From positions 5,842,001 to 5,906,000 of the forward strand of contig NC_066590.1 in the NCBI RefSeq assembly GCF_905475345.1: 64,000 nt of DNA, in the 5' to 3' direction. Under the pieces are notes generated by a model, which saw only the letters and a program-made list of their open reading frames with translations, had not been told where the DNA came from and made no database searches. The DNA comes from Vespula vulgaris. Taxonomy: Eukaryota > Arthropoda > Insecta > Hymenoptera > Vespidae. Of the stretch, positions 13,462 through 26,302 are shown piece after piece (position 1 is the stretch's first letter; each line of letters begins with the position of its first letter). Position numbers and translations under genes: made by a program.

Positions 13462-14300
13462 AGTCTCATCCACGTTTTTAATTAATTTTATAGCAATAAT
13501 ATTTTCTTTTCCTTTCGTTAATATACCTCGGCATAAAAAAGGAAAAAAAGAAAAGAAGAAAAAAGGAAAAGGAAACGAAAGAAAAGAAGATAAATAATCT
13601 TACGAAATAGCGAATCTTTCCGTGCTTCCATGTTTCCTACTTATCCTGCAGTGCTCTCAGATAATTTTACCGAGTCGCGTGACCAGCCTACGATGTCGGT
13701 CAGAGACGGTAAATCACTAGGCGTGTTCGTAGGAGCAATTTGTAAAATTCGTCGGACTATATCGGACGTTCCGAAAGAATTCGATCAATGTATTAACGTT
13801 GAAAGAAATAACGTGATTCATCTTTGCGGTCGTTCGCACGTAGATGCTATATGGAATAATGCCGCGTGACGAGTAATGACAGATAATGACAAAGTATACG
13901 CAGGTGTACGTACGTAAACGAAGCACACACCTTATCTCACGGAACTTTTCGTGACTGTGGTACTCTCGAAGCCACGTATACCCATAAAATAAGTCGTTCC
14001 GGAAACTATGTTATTCCGTAGACGTAGCGAGTTGACGAGTGAGTGAAAGAGAAAAAAGAAAGAAAGAGAAAGAAAAGGAGAAAGAGAAAGACAAATTGCT
14101 GCCGGTCGATAACTTTTTACTTATTAACACACTTCTTTTTCCCTTCTTTCCTTGCAAACGCAACATAGAAATATGAAAAGGAATACTAAATTATCGTTTA
14201 TAACTTCAATATTCCGCAAACGTATATCCATTTATGTTTAATAACTTCGATATTAATCATAGTAAAAAGGCGTAAGTCGACAATGTCAGAATAGAAATTA

Positions 14301-14301
14301 G

Positions 14302-14328
<27 letters not shown>
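14301..14328. repeat. (TC)n microsatellite
   Basis: About fourteen TC dimers. Confidence 0.9.
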
Positions 14329-14332
<4 letters not shown>

Positions 14333-15523
14333 CTTTCTCTCTTTATCTCTATTAAACGAAAAGTACCAGAGAAATTCGAGTTCTTGTTTATATATGCGAA
14401 AACGTCGGAACGCCGATGAATGCAATAGGAGAAAAGCTCGAGGGCCTGGTAGACCGTGTACCACGAAAGTTTCAGCGGGCATTACGAAAGCATTTAGTAA
14501 CCGCTGAACTTGCGTAGCAAGCTCCTCGTAAAAGTTAAAAGTTACAGGCCGTGGCTTGAAGTGCTCGACGCTTTACACTAGCGTTAACACTAGCGATATT
14601 ATATTTGAAAATGTTTCCTCGGAAAATATTCGCTAAGGACTCTCTCTCTCTCTCTTTCTCTTTCTCTTTTTCTCCTCCTCTCCCTCTTTCATTCCCTCTC
14701 TATCTCTTTTTTATTCGTTTTAAGTTATCACGATAAAGTGTAAATCGCACGTTGATATTGAATTTCTGTACTCGGAGAATACCGCAAACTTTATCTCGGG
14801 AAAATAATAATTTTACGAAGAAAGTAAGTATTATTATATTTACGCTACATTACAGATAGCCGTTCGCCAATTCGCTCCTCCTAACGATGGAAAACAAAAA
14901 AGAAAGTACTAGACGAGTTTCGTAAGAAGCTTGGCAATAGTTCGAGCAAAAAGCAACGAACGAATGAACGAACCACCATAATACGATCGTTGAAAACAGC
15001 AAAACCGTATATCTCCTGGCAGATACCATCCTAGAAATTACGTAACGACGTGAAATACTGATGATATTTAATTTACGACTACTGTAACTGTTGACTTAAT
15101 TAAGAATTGTGGAATTTAACTGACAAAACAAGATCCTTCCTGTTGCCAAAAACTATCGTGAAAATTTCGTATGATAAGAACGTAAGTTTACGAACGAGAG
15201 ATCACGTTTGAACAAAACAGTGAATAATTAATTGACGCGATAACAAATCACTTTTTCTTTTTTTCAAATCATTAATTAATGCGATCGTAAAAGTCAGAAA
15301 ATCAAGAATTACGTGAGTTACATTTGTCCGGCACGCACGCGAAGAGAAAAACTACAATCGCGATGCATCTAAAGTTCGTTGCCATTCGGTCTATGCATTA
15401 TGGGGGTGTGGGCGGGCGAATTATTATAGCTATTTGAAATATACGCCTACGTCGTCTTGATGCATATCGACGATGATTAAGTTTCTATCTGCGTCCATGT
15501 AGGTAACATTATCTTTAGCTGGG

Positions 15524-15556
15524 ACGAACGAACGAACGAATAAACGAACGAACGAA
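15524..15556. repeat. (GAAC)n microsatellite
   Basis: CGAA tetramers with one ATAAA interruption; related GAAC runs recur at 14948-14972 and 47455-47484. Confidence 0.85.
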
Positions 15557-16540
15557 CCTAGTCTAGGCGTGTCCAAACGATTATTTCTATTTCACGTAGA
15601 TATTTATGCTCTATTATACACGTTATGCTCTTTCCTTCCACATCCCCTACGAACGATTTCAATCTATCTTTACGTATACTTCGAATTATTAAAACTTAAA
15701 CTTTTACAAAAAATTATTACATATATTACAAAAAAAAAAAACGATAACTCTTTCGAAGCATTAAATTACAGAGCTTTATATCCGAAGTTACGCGTAGACC
15801 GTTTCCTATCTCGTGCTCATAAAGATCGCGAGTGAAGAAAATCTAACTTCTAAACCGTAAATTAACGTAACAATACTTCGGACTCGTTTTTATAACTTAC
15901 GAGGATATTCAAATCGCCGGATAAATAATAACGAAAAGGATGAGATTTCTTACATTGTTCTATCGATTTAATATTTTGATAAAAATTTATAAACTAACAA
16001 CCCGTGAAAATTCACCCCCGATTTATTATTCATATTTACGACGAGCGATTACATACGATAAAACATAATACGAGCTACCGACAAAAAGATATTATCAAAC
16101 GATCACGAATGTCATTAACATTTGTAAAACGAACTCGGAATTCGCTTGAAACGTATTCGGGAACAAAAGTAAAGCGGCCGTTCACGCGTGAAACGTAATT
16201 CTCCTAAAACGAGAGGAACCAAACGCGTGAATATACGAATACCAACGCTAACATTCGAATTTTAACGTAAAGCATCGTTCAAAGGGTAGCATTCGTCGTA
16301 TTGTTCATTCGAAGGAGAATTCGATTTCAACATCCGTGGTATTTGAAATTGCAATCAGGACGATGCACCGACGTTCACGAAAATCATGTTCCCTGGTTTA
16401 ACGAAGTTCGTAGATAAATACGAATGGGACATATACAATCGATCCATCGAATCAGATTTCAGTAGGTATACATCACGTCGATCGATCGACAACAAAATGT
16501 CGAAAAAGTCCAAATTTTTTCTTGGCCCCGATATGCTTAC

Positions 16541-16641
16541 CTAAAAACGCTCTCATCGTAAGAAAGGAGAATTCGAAGTGGCTGACTTATGCTACGCTTT
16601 TTCACTTCGTGTGCCGGCTCAATGTGGACACCGTGTATCAC
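16541..16641 (-). CDS. Invadolysin: Internal exon of a leishmanolysin-like (M8) metallopeptidase
   Basis: On the minus strand a pyrimidine-rich tract ends in CAG at 16644-16642 and is followed by a 101-bp open exon. The exon ends in ...TTTTTAG before GTAAGC, so both splice sites fit consensus. It starts in phase 0 and ends with two bases of a split codon (33 full codons). The translation contains VIHGVHIEPAHE, then the dibasic KKRS, then QPLRILLSYDESVF. In M8 proteins of animals (LMLN, Drosophila Invadolysin) an HGV..-P segment, a basic stretch and a PLRI..-YD.SV segment lie in this order just before the region that continues into the catalytic domain. The family is a zinc metallopeptidase linked in flies to cell division, migration and lipid-droplet biology. 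The zinc motif HExxH is not in this exon and I found it nowhere at lower coordinates. The N-terminal signal-peptide exon was also not found, so the gene is only partly represented here. The family call comes from remembered motif order, not a search. Splice structure is seen directly. Confidence 0.7.
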
Positions 16642-17358
16642 CTGAAAAAAGAAAAAGAAGAGATTCAAGGATTAACGTAAGCTCAGTGATATACAATTTT
16701 TATCGCGTTTAATAGCGCGATGAGTAACGAATAATAAGTTATCGATAAATCAGTCATAAGAAATAATTGGGCTTTTAATATATTTATAAAATTATATTTC
16801 AATAAAATGTTTACGTTTTCGATGAAGTTCTTGAGATTAATATGAATCTTTTAATAGTTAAAACATTTCTTAAATTTTTCAAATATATCAAATATTTATG
16901 CTTTGATTAAATATTAGATTATTGTAAATGTAATCTTTTTGTATTCTCTGCTAATGATTAGCACTGTAGCTATAATAATAATTTATATTTTGCAATATTT
17001 TAAATCTTTATAAATAACATCCAAATACATTTTCTTAAAATATTTAAATATATAATACAACATGCCATAGATTTTATAAGTACGTCTTACTAATACACCT
17101 CACTGTAAACTAATTTAATTTATTTTAAGAACAAACGATATAATTTCACAAAGGAAAAAAGAAAAAGAAATTATACTACATCACAACTTTCTTTTTTCTT
17201 ATACGGCGTTGAAAAATATGAAAACGCTTAATTCTAATTACGAATACGAACGTACACAAAGGATCATTTTGTAAAAAAATTGCGAGAGGTGAGTAGCCAA
17301 AATTAGAAATTAAATACTCTTTAGCAATGTAAGTGATCATACAAACTTGTTTGCATAA

Positions 17359-17361
<3 letters not shown>

Positions 17362-17424
<63 letters not shown>
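17362..17424. repeat. Compound (AT)n-(TATG)n microsatellite
   Basis: (AT)n to about 17392 passes directly into (TATG)n to about 17424. The tetramer array probably arose by mutation and expansion at the edge of the dinucleotide run. Confidence 0.95.
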
Positions 17425-17425
<1 letters not shown>

Positions 17426-18220
17426 GTACATATATCTTTAGATCTCTCTTTCTCTCTCCAGTTGAATTTCTAGGAACGAATCTTCCTACAAAATAGTTTC
17501 ACCGTCGTATCGCGCCTCTTATTCCGGCGCTCATATTGCACAAAGTCAACGCCACGTTGAATGGCCCTCGACGTAGCAAAGTTTCATGGTGAAAGTGCAA
17601 TCTCGTGCTTGCGGCAGAAGCTGCAAGCTTGTCTGCAGACGGTTACAAGAGGAAAGAGCTTCGGTAAAAAGAGAGGAGAAACGAACGAGAAGTCATCTGC
17701 TTAAGTTTAATTTCGGTTTCTTCCTTGGAAACATTCCGGTTTCATTATTTGTCACTTTGCAGAAATAAAGAAAGGGAATGATTGGTTTTCTTTATGTTAC
17801 TTTCTCAAAAGGTTGTTAAATTACAATAGAAAAATGCTGCGTTTAAAACAAATTTGAAATAAATAATTCAATAGATCGTCAATTTTGTACATAGTAAGGG
17901 GATTTCTGTATAACACGGATTTATCAAAATTGTTACTCGTGTTCTGTATAATAGGATATACAGGTATCTCTCTTCCTCTCTCATATAACTTGATCACTTT
18001 AAATATATCCCTTGTTTTTGATGACATACAGCAATATAATAGAGAATAGAAATATGATATGATGGCAGAATATTTCGAGGCAAAGTTGCACCGTTGAAAA
18101 TACAATGATATGGAAATTATATAACATATGTGACCGATATAACAGGGAACGTATCCCCTGTGTTATACGACGAGGATCGTCGAAAACTTTATCGATATGT
18201 CAAAAGAAATCTTTCGACGT

Positions 18221-18226
<6 letters not shown>

Positions 18227-18254
<28 letters not shown>
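18227..18254. repeat. (CGT)n microsatellite
   Basis: About nine CGT triplets, giving poly-Val or poly-Ser in false frames. Confidence 0.95.
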
Positions 18255-18255
<1 letters not shown>

Positions 18256-19570
18256 ATCTTCGCCGTTGATTTTCTTGGGAATGCAATTATGCGAAAGATC
18301 CGTGTTAAGTTTTAATCCGATCTGGTTTTATACTTGCGAAAAGTTTACGACCTATGCGGAAAGCTGCTTAACGATAATGCGATATCTTAAGAGGATGGGA
18401 AGAGCATTAACCGTCCTAAGAGAGATCGTATGGGACTACTACTTTAAAAGAACAGATCGAACCACGAAAGTAAAGAGGTTGGACCAGAAGACCTAAACTG
18501 AAGGAATATACACCTTAGAAAGGTATATACGTGTGTGTATATGCGAACATGTGTATCACAGAGAAAGAGAGAGGAAAAGAGAGAGAAAGAGGGAGTGAGA
18601 GAAGGAGAGAAAGACGGTAACGGAAGCAAAGCCGCACGTATTCCGACATAACTTACGAACCACTCCACCGAATGTTCGCTCCTGTTCTCTTAATTATCAA
18701 ACTTTGTACCGCTCCTAATTTCCATCCTTACTCTACGGTCTATCGGATAACGAGGAACGACAACGTGTGTCCGCATAAATTAACTCTACGCAAAGGGATC
18801 ACCTGAGTCCGCTGGTAGGCCTGATTCTCCTCACGAATTTTCACTTTGTCATCTTGATATCTTTCTAATTGACTTCACGGTACTATTCTATTTTCATAAT
18901 AAAAATCAATCCGAAAACGGGAATTGTAACACATAAAAATTTCCATTGGAATCACATTTTCATTAATTAACGAATCACTTAACCTTTTCCACTTAAAACT
19001 TTTTTCCATGTCAAATCGACGACAAATGACATTATTTTTCTCTAGAACTTTTGTCTCTAACGTGAAAATTCACTTAGTTATAAATAATCAATGGGAGATA
19101 ATATTATTTAAAAATTACTTTCAAAATATATTTGGAGATGAATACATTACATATTAAAATCACAAGAAAAATTCAATCAAAATCGAACGAAAACACGAAT
19201 TAAAAAAGATTATTACAGCGCAAAAAAATTAATTAGCAATTATAGCGTTATATTTTTCATATCGCAAAAATATTCGCTCATCTATCTTGCGTATATCTAC
19301 TTTATAATCTAACTTTTGTTTTGAACGTAAAATAATCTTTTCCAAGCGTATAAATCGAGAGAGAAAGAGAGAAAGAGGGGGAAAAAGAGAGAGCGTAAGA
19401 TCTTGGAAGCAAAAAAGAAAAAAAAAGAAAAGAAAAAGATAAACGATCTAATTTTCCGTTTTGCTCTAGGCTGCGGGAGTTCGTCGATACGCAAGATTCT
19501 TGTGGTTCTCTGGTTACGTAATTCCCTTTCAAGGAAATCCTTTTACCTGTTACCCTTATTGCCAGGTCTA

Positions 19571-19614
19571 TACGCAGACTGCGACGAAAGAGAGAGAGAA
19601 AGAGGAAGAAGGAG

Positions 19615-19653
<39 letters not shown>
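19571..19653. repeat. (GA)n microsatellite block
   Basis: Degenerate GA/GGA to about 19617, then a pure (GA)n run of about 36 bp. Confidence 0.9.
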
Positions 19654-19657
<4 letters not shown>

Positions 19658-21176
19658 AATAATACAATATATGTAGGTATTCTCGTCTCACAAACACGCT
19701 AGTACATTGAAACGAAGCATTCTAAGCGCTAGACCGTGTTACCACTTGTCCTTGCAAGGACATTGTCAAGGAACTGTATATACATAACTACCAGGGACAC
19801 GCTGATGTAATGTACAAACAGAGAAGAGAGGGGAGGGTATAGTGGAAGAGGAGAATGGAAATTGCCATAGCGAGGGTGAGCAAGGACCTTGCCGTTTGAC
19901 GTACGTCGAGCAACCAAGAGAATAATACCTTTAATTATGTTCGAAGCTGCTGCGAAAGGATCACGCGGCAGATGTTGGAACACTTTGAAAGGACCGATGT
20001 TGGCCGAGCAAATTGCGTGAGAATTACACCGTCGCGATTTCTCAATGAATTTCTGTTAACGATATAAATTTCTGTCTCTTTTCTTTGTCTATTTAGATTT
20101 TCTGTAAAAAAAGAAAAAAGAAACAAAAAAATAGAAAAAGAAGAACATTTTCTTTCTTTTTTCTCTTTCTTCGTTTCGATATGTATGTAATTGTTAAGGA
20201 AAAGAATATATATATTTTTTTTTTAACGAAATATGAGAGTTTCATTAATCCTTTTCCTTTATCCTTTATTCTCCTTTTAGAAAGCTTAATAAATTACAAA
20301 TTTTGTTTGAAATCGTCCTTTTCTTTTCTTCGATCAATCACAAAAACCAAGTTTCACGAATGCAACTTTCCAAGCCCTTTGAAAAGAACGTGTAAGCCTC
20401 CAGACGGTTTACTTAATTCTCAAGTATTTTTCTTAAGTCAACATAACGAGAGCTCGATGCTTCTTTCTCCTTCCTTCTCTTTCTCTTTCTCCCTCTCTCT
20501 CTCTCTCACCTTTCTTTCTACTAACAATATAAAAAAGATGAACCGAATTCTTTCGAAACCCTAACGCACACGTTCATGCAATAAAGAATTAAGAAAGAGA
20601 AAAGAAGAAGAAAAAAGAACAGATTCAGGAAGTTTCGACTTTTCTTTAGAGTCCGTTTTAAGCCACTTTGGTGAACTTTCGCGAAGATCCTTCCTCTCTT
20701 ATCCTCCCTTTCTCATTCTTTGTTGAAAAATTCTCTTTTTCGAAGTTTCACCGATACATTATTCCGAGCCATACACTTGATCTCGTTTTTAAGAAGATCG
20801 AGTTACATTTTCGACTAGAAAATAATGAATTCTCGTTGACGAAGAATGTACACGCTCGAAACTTTGAAGTTAAAATTGTCAGTTGGAACTATTACACGAA
20901 AAGCTTAAAATAAAAGAAGCGATGAGTATAACAATTTTGGAAAAAGAAAACGTTATTACACGACCGGATAAACCAGTAAAAAAAAAAGAAAAAGAAAAAG
21001 TTTTGCATCCAATTTATATCAAAACCACCTCGTTATATTTCGCAAGAAAAGTTTCGATGTTGATCCATTAAATACTTCCGCTAAACGATTTAACGTTATC
21101 TTCTTCTTCTTCTTCTTTCTATTTCCAAGCTCGAACTTTACCTCTCTTGTATTTTCTTGGGGCAACTGTTGCTTTT

Positions 21177-21247
21177 GCTCTTGTTCTCTCTTTCTCTCTC
21201 TCTCTCTCTTTCCTTCTCTCTCCCTTTCCTTCTCTCTTTCTCTCTCT
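21177..21247. repeat. Interrupted TC-rich tract
   Basis: TC dimers broken by TTCC words, after a short (TTC)n run at 21101-21117. Confidence 0.8.
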
Positions 21248-21357
21248 ACCGACGAGAACAACATAAACATGACTCTGGGTGAATTTAACAAACTGCAGAA
21301 GAGAAAATGCGACCAGTTCGATGAATTACAGTAATTCGACTCGAAGCTTTCTCGATC

Positions 21358-21382
21358 TATGTATGTATGTATGTATGTATGT
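21358..21382. repeat. (TATG)n microsatellite
   Basis: About six ATGT tetramers. Confidence 0.9.
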
Positions 21383-21473
21383 ACTGTAGAAATACATACA
21401 CTCGCCTATGGTTTACACGTATTTGGAAAGTAATATAGAAGGAAAGAGAATGAGACAGAGATAGAGAGAAAGG

Positions 21474-21475
<2 letters not shown>

Positions 21476-21516
<41 letters not shown>
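21476..21516. repeat. (GA)n microsatellite
   Basis: About twenty GA dimers, with GA/GGA sequence continuing to 21560. Confidence 0.95.
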
Positions 21517-21519
<3 letters not shown>

Positions 21520-22345
21520 GAGAAAGAGGAGGAGAGAGGAAGTAAGAGAGAGGAAGAGAGAAGTTCTTGGATCGTTAAGCTCAGAGTTCAGAGATGCGAA
21601 GCAGAGAAGAGTAAGTAGAAAGAGGATTGATATAGGTTGCAAGTTCGCAGCCGTGGATTTGAGAACATTATCTACCCACTTGAAGGAAGTAATTTACGAC
21701 GGTAGTTTCGAACGTGGAAAATAAATTTCTTCGGTCAGTGAAGCAACCCTGTGGAAAAACCAGGGGGGTTAGAAATCGGTAAGCTTCGACGACTAAAGAT
21801 CGCGATCTACGATAGAAAAGAATCCTGATGAGGATGAAAACCGATCGATTTAAAATATATCCCTTTGGTTACGGATATTAACGATCAAGTTTCCAATTAC
21901 AAAGTCAGGCCATCTTTTTATGATATATCCTTCTTCTACCTCTTTTCCTTTCTCGTAGAAATCAAGAAAAAGAAAAAAGGATGAGAGATAACTTTCTTTT
22001 GGAGACACGAACACGCGGGCTCGTCTTTCGCACAGCTTTGCCAACTTAGAAACGCGGAAAGGAAAATTCTACTGTGAAGTTCGCTCGTCTACAAACAATA
22101 GAGAGTCCTCATTGTAATTAACCGAGTGAATGGGCGAGAGCTTCCAAACGAGCCCTGTTATTTTATCATTTGTAACTAGTTGTTTTCGAGTACACCTCCT
22201 TCTCTTCTCTCTCTCTCTCTCTTCCTCCTTCTTTCTCTTTGGTTCACATTATCGAGTTTACTTTGTCAATGTGCTCCGTTAATGAAATTTGTAAGAAAAC
22301 ATTTCGAAAAACATACCATTTAGTTCTTCGTCAGTCATTGCTCTT

Positions 22346-22347
<2 letters not shown>

Positions 22348-22375
<28 letters not shown>
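22348..22375. repeat. (TC)n microsatellite
   Basis: About fourteen TC dimers. Confidence 0.9.
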
Positions 22376-22380
<5 letters not shown>

Positions 22381-22563
22381 CTCCTTTCTCTCAATAATCT
22401 ACACTTTTTACACAGACACACATTCTCTTCCTCTTTCTTTCAATTTCCTGAAGAAAGAGAAAAGGAAAGAGAATATAGGCGAGAATATAGAACTTAGTAT
22501 TCGCATCAATCGAATCGTGAAATTGTTTTTCGATAGAGGAACTCTCATTTTCTTTCTCTTTCT

Positions 22564-22566
<3 letters not shown>

Positions 22567-22614
<48 letters not shown>
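22567..22614. repeat. (TC)n microsatellite
   Basis: About twenty-four uninterrupted TC dimers, one of the longest dinucleotide runs in the window. Confidence 0.95.
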
Positions 22615-22620
<6 letters not shown>

Positions 22621-23389
22621 TCTCTCACTCTCTTTTTCTCGTAGAGTACAAGAAACATAAGGAATAATGCAGTACGAACGTCGTACGTAGTATCTTGACT
22701 CGACTTTTGCACGCTTCGGGAAATGACGACGAGGAAACTGCAGCTACCTAGGTACACATATACGTATAAGAGAAACGTGGGTTGAGAATAAACAATGACT
22801 CGCTGTATATCAAGTACTGTGCTCTCCTCCTACACTGGAGAGAGTCTGCTTATCTTTACGGCTAATGTTTGTCTTGGACGTTCGCAACGTAGGCAACCTA
22901 TGAGAATAAAGGAAAAAAACAAAAAAAAAGGAGAGAAGTAAGGAAAAAAAGAAAAGAAAAAAGGAAAGGATAGAAGGAAGCTTATCGATGTATTAAACGA
23001 AGAGAAAATAAGCTGAGCGTAGTCGTACTACGTGGTCGTACTTTTTTTTATAAATAGGATAAGAATGAAAACATTCTTTTTAACAAAAAGAATACAAAAT
23101 TTCTTTCATCGACGTTGACCTATCGAGTTTCACCAAAGTGAAATTCTTGACGGTCCTTCGCGACACAGAAGCGAAACCGTCATGATGAGATTGTAGAAGA
23201 CAGATACAACTAAACGCTAACCAAATAGAGTGTTTACAGTGCGTCACATGGAGGTAAGATTATGCCTCGCTAGGAGACACCGCATTCATTGCTTGCTGTC
23301 TAACTCTGACTCCCCTCCCTATTTCATTAACTGTTCCTCTCTTCGTGGTGGTACGTAACAAACCTCACGTTTGCCACGTACTCCATGTA

Positions 23390-23421
23390 TGTACATTGTA
23401 CAAGTACATTTGCAATGTACA
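23390..23421. repeat. Short inverted repeat (9-bp arms, 14-nt loop)
   Basis: TGTACATTG at 23390-23398 is matched by CAATGTACA at 23413-23421. The hairpin is too short for an insect microRNA precursor. It lies just upstream of the (TC)n tract at 23452-23502. Confidence 0.7.
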
Positions 23422-23445
23422 CGAGACTACGAGAAGCGATCAAAG

Positions 23446-23451
<6 letters not shown>

Positions 23452-23502
<51 letters not shown>
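23452..23502. repeat. (TC)n microsatellite
   Basis: About twenty-five TC dimers. They create a 212-residue false open frame on the plus strand (23371-24009) by read-through. Confidence 0.95.
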
Positions 23503-23504
<2 letters not shown>

Positions 23505-24781
23505 ACTGTTACATACACACGCACATACATACGCACAAACATACATTACAGACATCCTAGAAAGAGCTTTGTCCAAGGCTAGTCTCTGTGTTCCTTCGAA
23601 GAGGCGAAACAAACGTGTATGCAAACGTAGCTTACTCCCCCCCCTCCCACACACACCTCACTCTCTCTCTCTCTCATTATGCTTTCGCGTTGCTTGTCAC
23701 CGACACGCAAGTGTAAAAGCCTTTCGGTGCAATGCGATGCATCGCTTGTCTCAGGAAAACGCACTTAAGAGAGCACCGAAGGTACAACGTGACAAGGAGT
23801 TTCCGACAATTCCTTCCACGTTTCGAATTATGGTTAGCCACAAGCAAAATATCTCGTCGTTCGTTTGTATTAAAATAGTGAGAAGAGAAGTAAAGAGATC
23901 AAGAATATTTATTAAATGTCGGATCATAAATATCTATCTACTTCTTTTCCTTTTTTATTTTTTTTCCCCCATTATAAGGGCCGAACGTTTTCACGAATAT
24001 CAGGAATAAGATATTAATCTACGAGAAAATTAGCCAGAAAAGATGATGACTCATGATGGGCGAAAAACCGGCAGATAGATAGATCCTATCTACATAAAAC
24101 AAATACGCAAGCGGGATTACGTTTTAACGAGCAAAGCCCACTTTCATGCTTCTAGAATCTAGTTTAAGCCTTTCCTTAAAACTTGAAATCCGATATAAGG
24201 CGTAAAACTTTTTTACGATATCGTACTTGTTAAGGTTGCTTTAACTTCGATGTAACAAGTCGAAAAGATCGATTTCGTACGATTTGGTAATAATATATTT
24301 TTTTCCTGAAATAATACCTGCAAAGACAAAAATAAAAAAAGAAAAGAATAGAAATATTCTCTTATTCAAAGTTTTTAATTTCTTTTATTCTCTTTTTCTT
24401 CTTTTCTTTCTTCAGTTAAAAGTTAAGATCCTTCAAGCAATGACCGAGCTTACGTACAAGCCATTCTTGAAAATGTTCTGAGTGACGATAAAATTCGTCG
24501 CGACTGGACTGGTGCAATAAGTATTGTTGCACCTTACAATGGCGTCGCAGTAGTACTTTTCTATCGGTAAGTGAAGTCACAAGTCGCTTTTGTCCTCGGT
24601 ACTTTGGCGTAACGAGAAAAGGCACTTTTCTTCCAGGAAAAGCACACACAGGTCGGCCGGTTGGCTGCCTGACTTGGCGTTACGAGAAAGAGGAAGGAGA
24701 AGAAGAAGAAGACGAAGAAAAAGAAGAAGAAGCAAAGAAAGAAGAAAGAAAACCGGCAACAGGAGGTAAAACTCGCTAAAG

Positions 24782-24782
<1 letters not shown>

Positions 24783-24822
<40 letters not shown>
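24783..24822. repeat. (AT)n microsatellite
   Basis: About twenty uninterrupted AT dimers following a GAA/GAAG-rich stretch (24690-24760). Confidence 0.95.
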
Positions 24823-24828
<6 letters not shown>

Positions 24829-26255
24829 AAAAGAGAGTCAACAAGAGTAAAAGTTTCGTTTCGCGCGTTATTGGCGGAAAAAGTGTGGCTAGCCGAAGCG
24901 ATACAACACGTAGAAGGTTTCTAACGATCGTTTGGCGTACGACATAAAGCGTTAGTCACGAGAGCTCTATTGCTTGCTTGCTATGGCAATGCCAACGAGT
25001 AAACCACCTTTCCACTCGTGCACTACAACTAATAACAACGTAATTACTCCGGCTCGTAGAGTTGATACACCTCGACAACACGAATTGTATAATTAATGTT
25101 CAACTTGTTTCAACCACTTGGAAAGGAATATTCGAAATAAGCTATCGATGAAGTATAGAAGAGAAACACGAATAAACAGAAAAATAAGGATTAACATATT
25201 AAATTTTAATTTTCCTAATATTCTTCCAACGAATAAAATCAATTTTCTACCGACGACGAATCATAATTATCAAAGTGAATTCAATCGTCAAAAATTGAAC
25301 TGATTAACCGGTTAAATTTCATTCGGTTATAAAATAAGATGGAATTATATATATCTGTAAAATATTTATCTCTAAGTACGTAACTACTTTCTTACGCATC
25401 AAATAATATCATGGAGATTGTGAAAGCTCGATATATAATACCATTTAAACAGCTTGAGTGAAATATGTCAAATTAGAAAGAGAGAGCTCAAAACTCGCGA
25501 GTAAGTTTAAACGTACAAAAGTGGATTCCCGCGCGAAATTAACTCAACGTCTACATCATATCCCTTCGTTTCCCGTTCCCACTCTTCCTCTTTACATTCA
25601 TTCTCTCTTCATCATAGTCGATGAAAATTTCTCTTTGTTAGACGACTCTTATCTTCTTTCCCGCGTTTATTCGCTTTTATATTCAACCACTAATACCCAA
25701 CAGGCTCCTTTAGACGAATATTATTAACTTTGTCCTAGAATTTACAGGTCAATTAAAAGTTTTCGACCTTACGATAGTTCCACAATCTCTTAGAAAGAAG
25801 ACGAAGATTATAATCGAAATAACTTTACTTACAGAGCAATGAACAATGAAATAAACAGACAAACAACAACGCGTTAGAATTTTACGATGAAACGATCGCG
25901 TTAAACGATATACATACGTTCTATCGGTTAAGTACTCAAACGACTATTATATCATGAACTCTGATAGAGTTTGATGTGTAAAATCATTAGTTGAATTTCG
26001 TCGTTAAACCAATAAAGGGTTAGTAGTATTATTAACGAACAAATAACATCAAACTAATAGTTGAGGAACAATGTTCGTTCTACTATGACCACAATGTGAT
26101 CTTTGGTACAATTATTAACTCTTTGAGGAAGAAATTTTGTCTATCCGCAATGACACTAGACGCGACGTACTTAGGTATTTCCATCGAAGTAGATGAAATA
26201 CCTTTGTAAGAGACGAATGCTTCCTTTGCGGTCTTCCACCTCTCTCTCTTTCTCT

Positions 26256-26257
<2 letters not shown>

Positions 26258-26300
<43 letters not shown>
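26258..26300. repeat. (AT)n microsatellite flanked by TC
   Basis: About twenty-one AT dimers between two short TC tracts. Confidence 0.95.

Positions 26301-26302
<2 letters not shown>

Larger units (their letters stand above)
13056..16540. other. Presumed 3' intron of the M8 gene
   Basis: This is immediately downstream of the M8 exon on the minus strand. No continuation of the peptidase was recognised. Two less AT-rich patches (14400-14600, with a repeated ACACTAGCG word, and 15300-15530, with the G-rich Sp/KLF-like GGGGGTGTGGGCGGG at 15402-15416) could be regulatory. Confidence 0.5.
16642..24782. other. Presumed 5' intron of the M8 gene, TC-rich part
   Basis: No exon is supported. A short stop-free stretch at 18803-18874 on the minus strand ends in CAG before GTGATC and is discussed as a finding. 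Between 20460 and 23700 most simple tracts are pyrimidine-rich on the plus strand. Confidence 0.5.

Noticed and set aside
23141..23192. GACGGT..ACCGTC hairpin
   Set aside because: Pairing breaks in the stem and it is too short for a microRNA precursor; no known mature sequence recognised.
23371..24009. 212-codon plus-strand open frame
   Set aside because: It depends on the 50-bp (TC)n tract, which has no stops in any frame; the rest is not protein-like.
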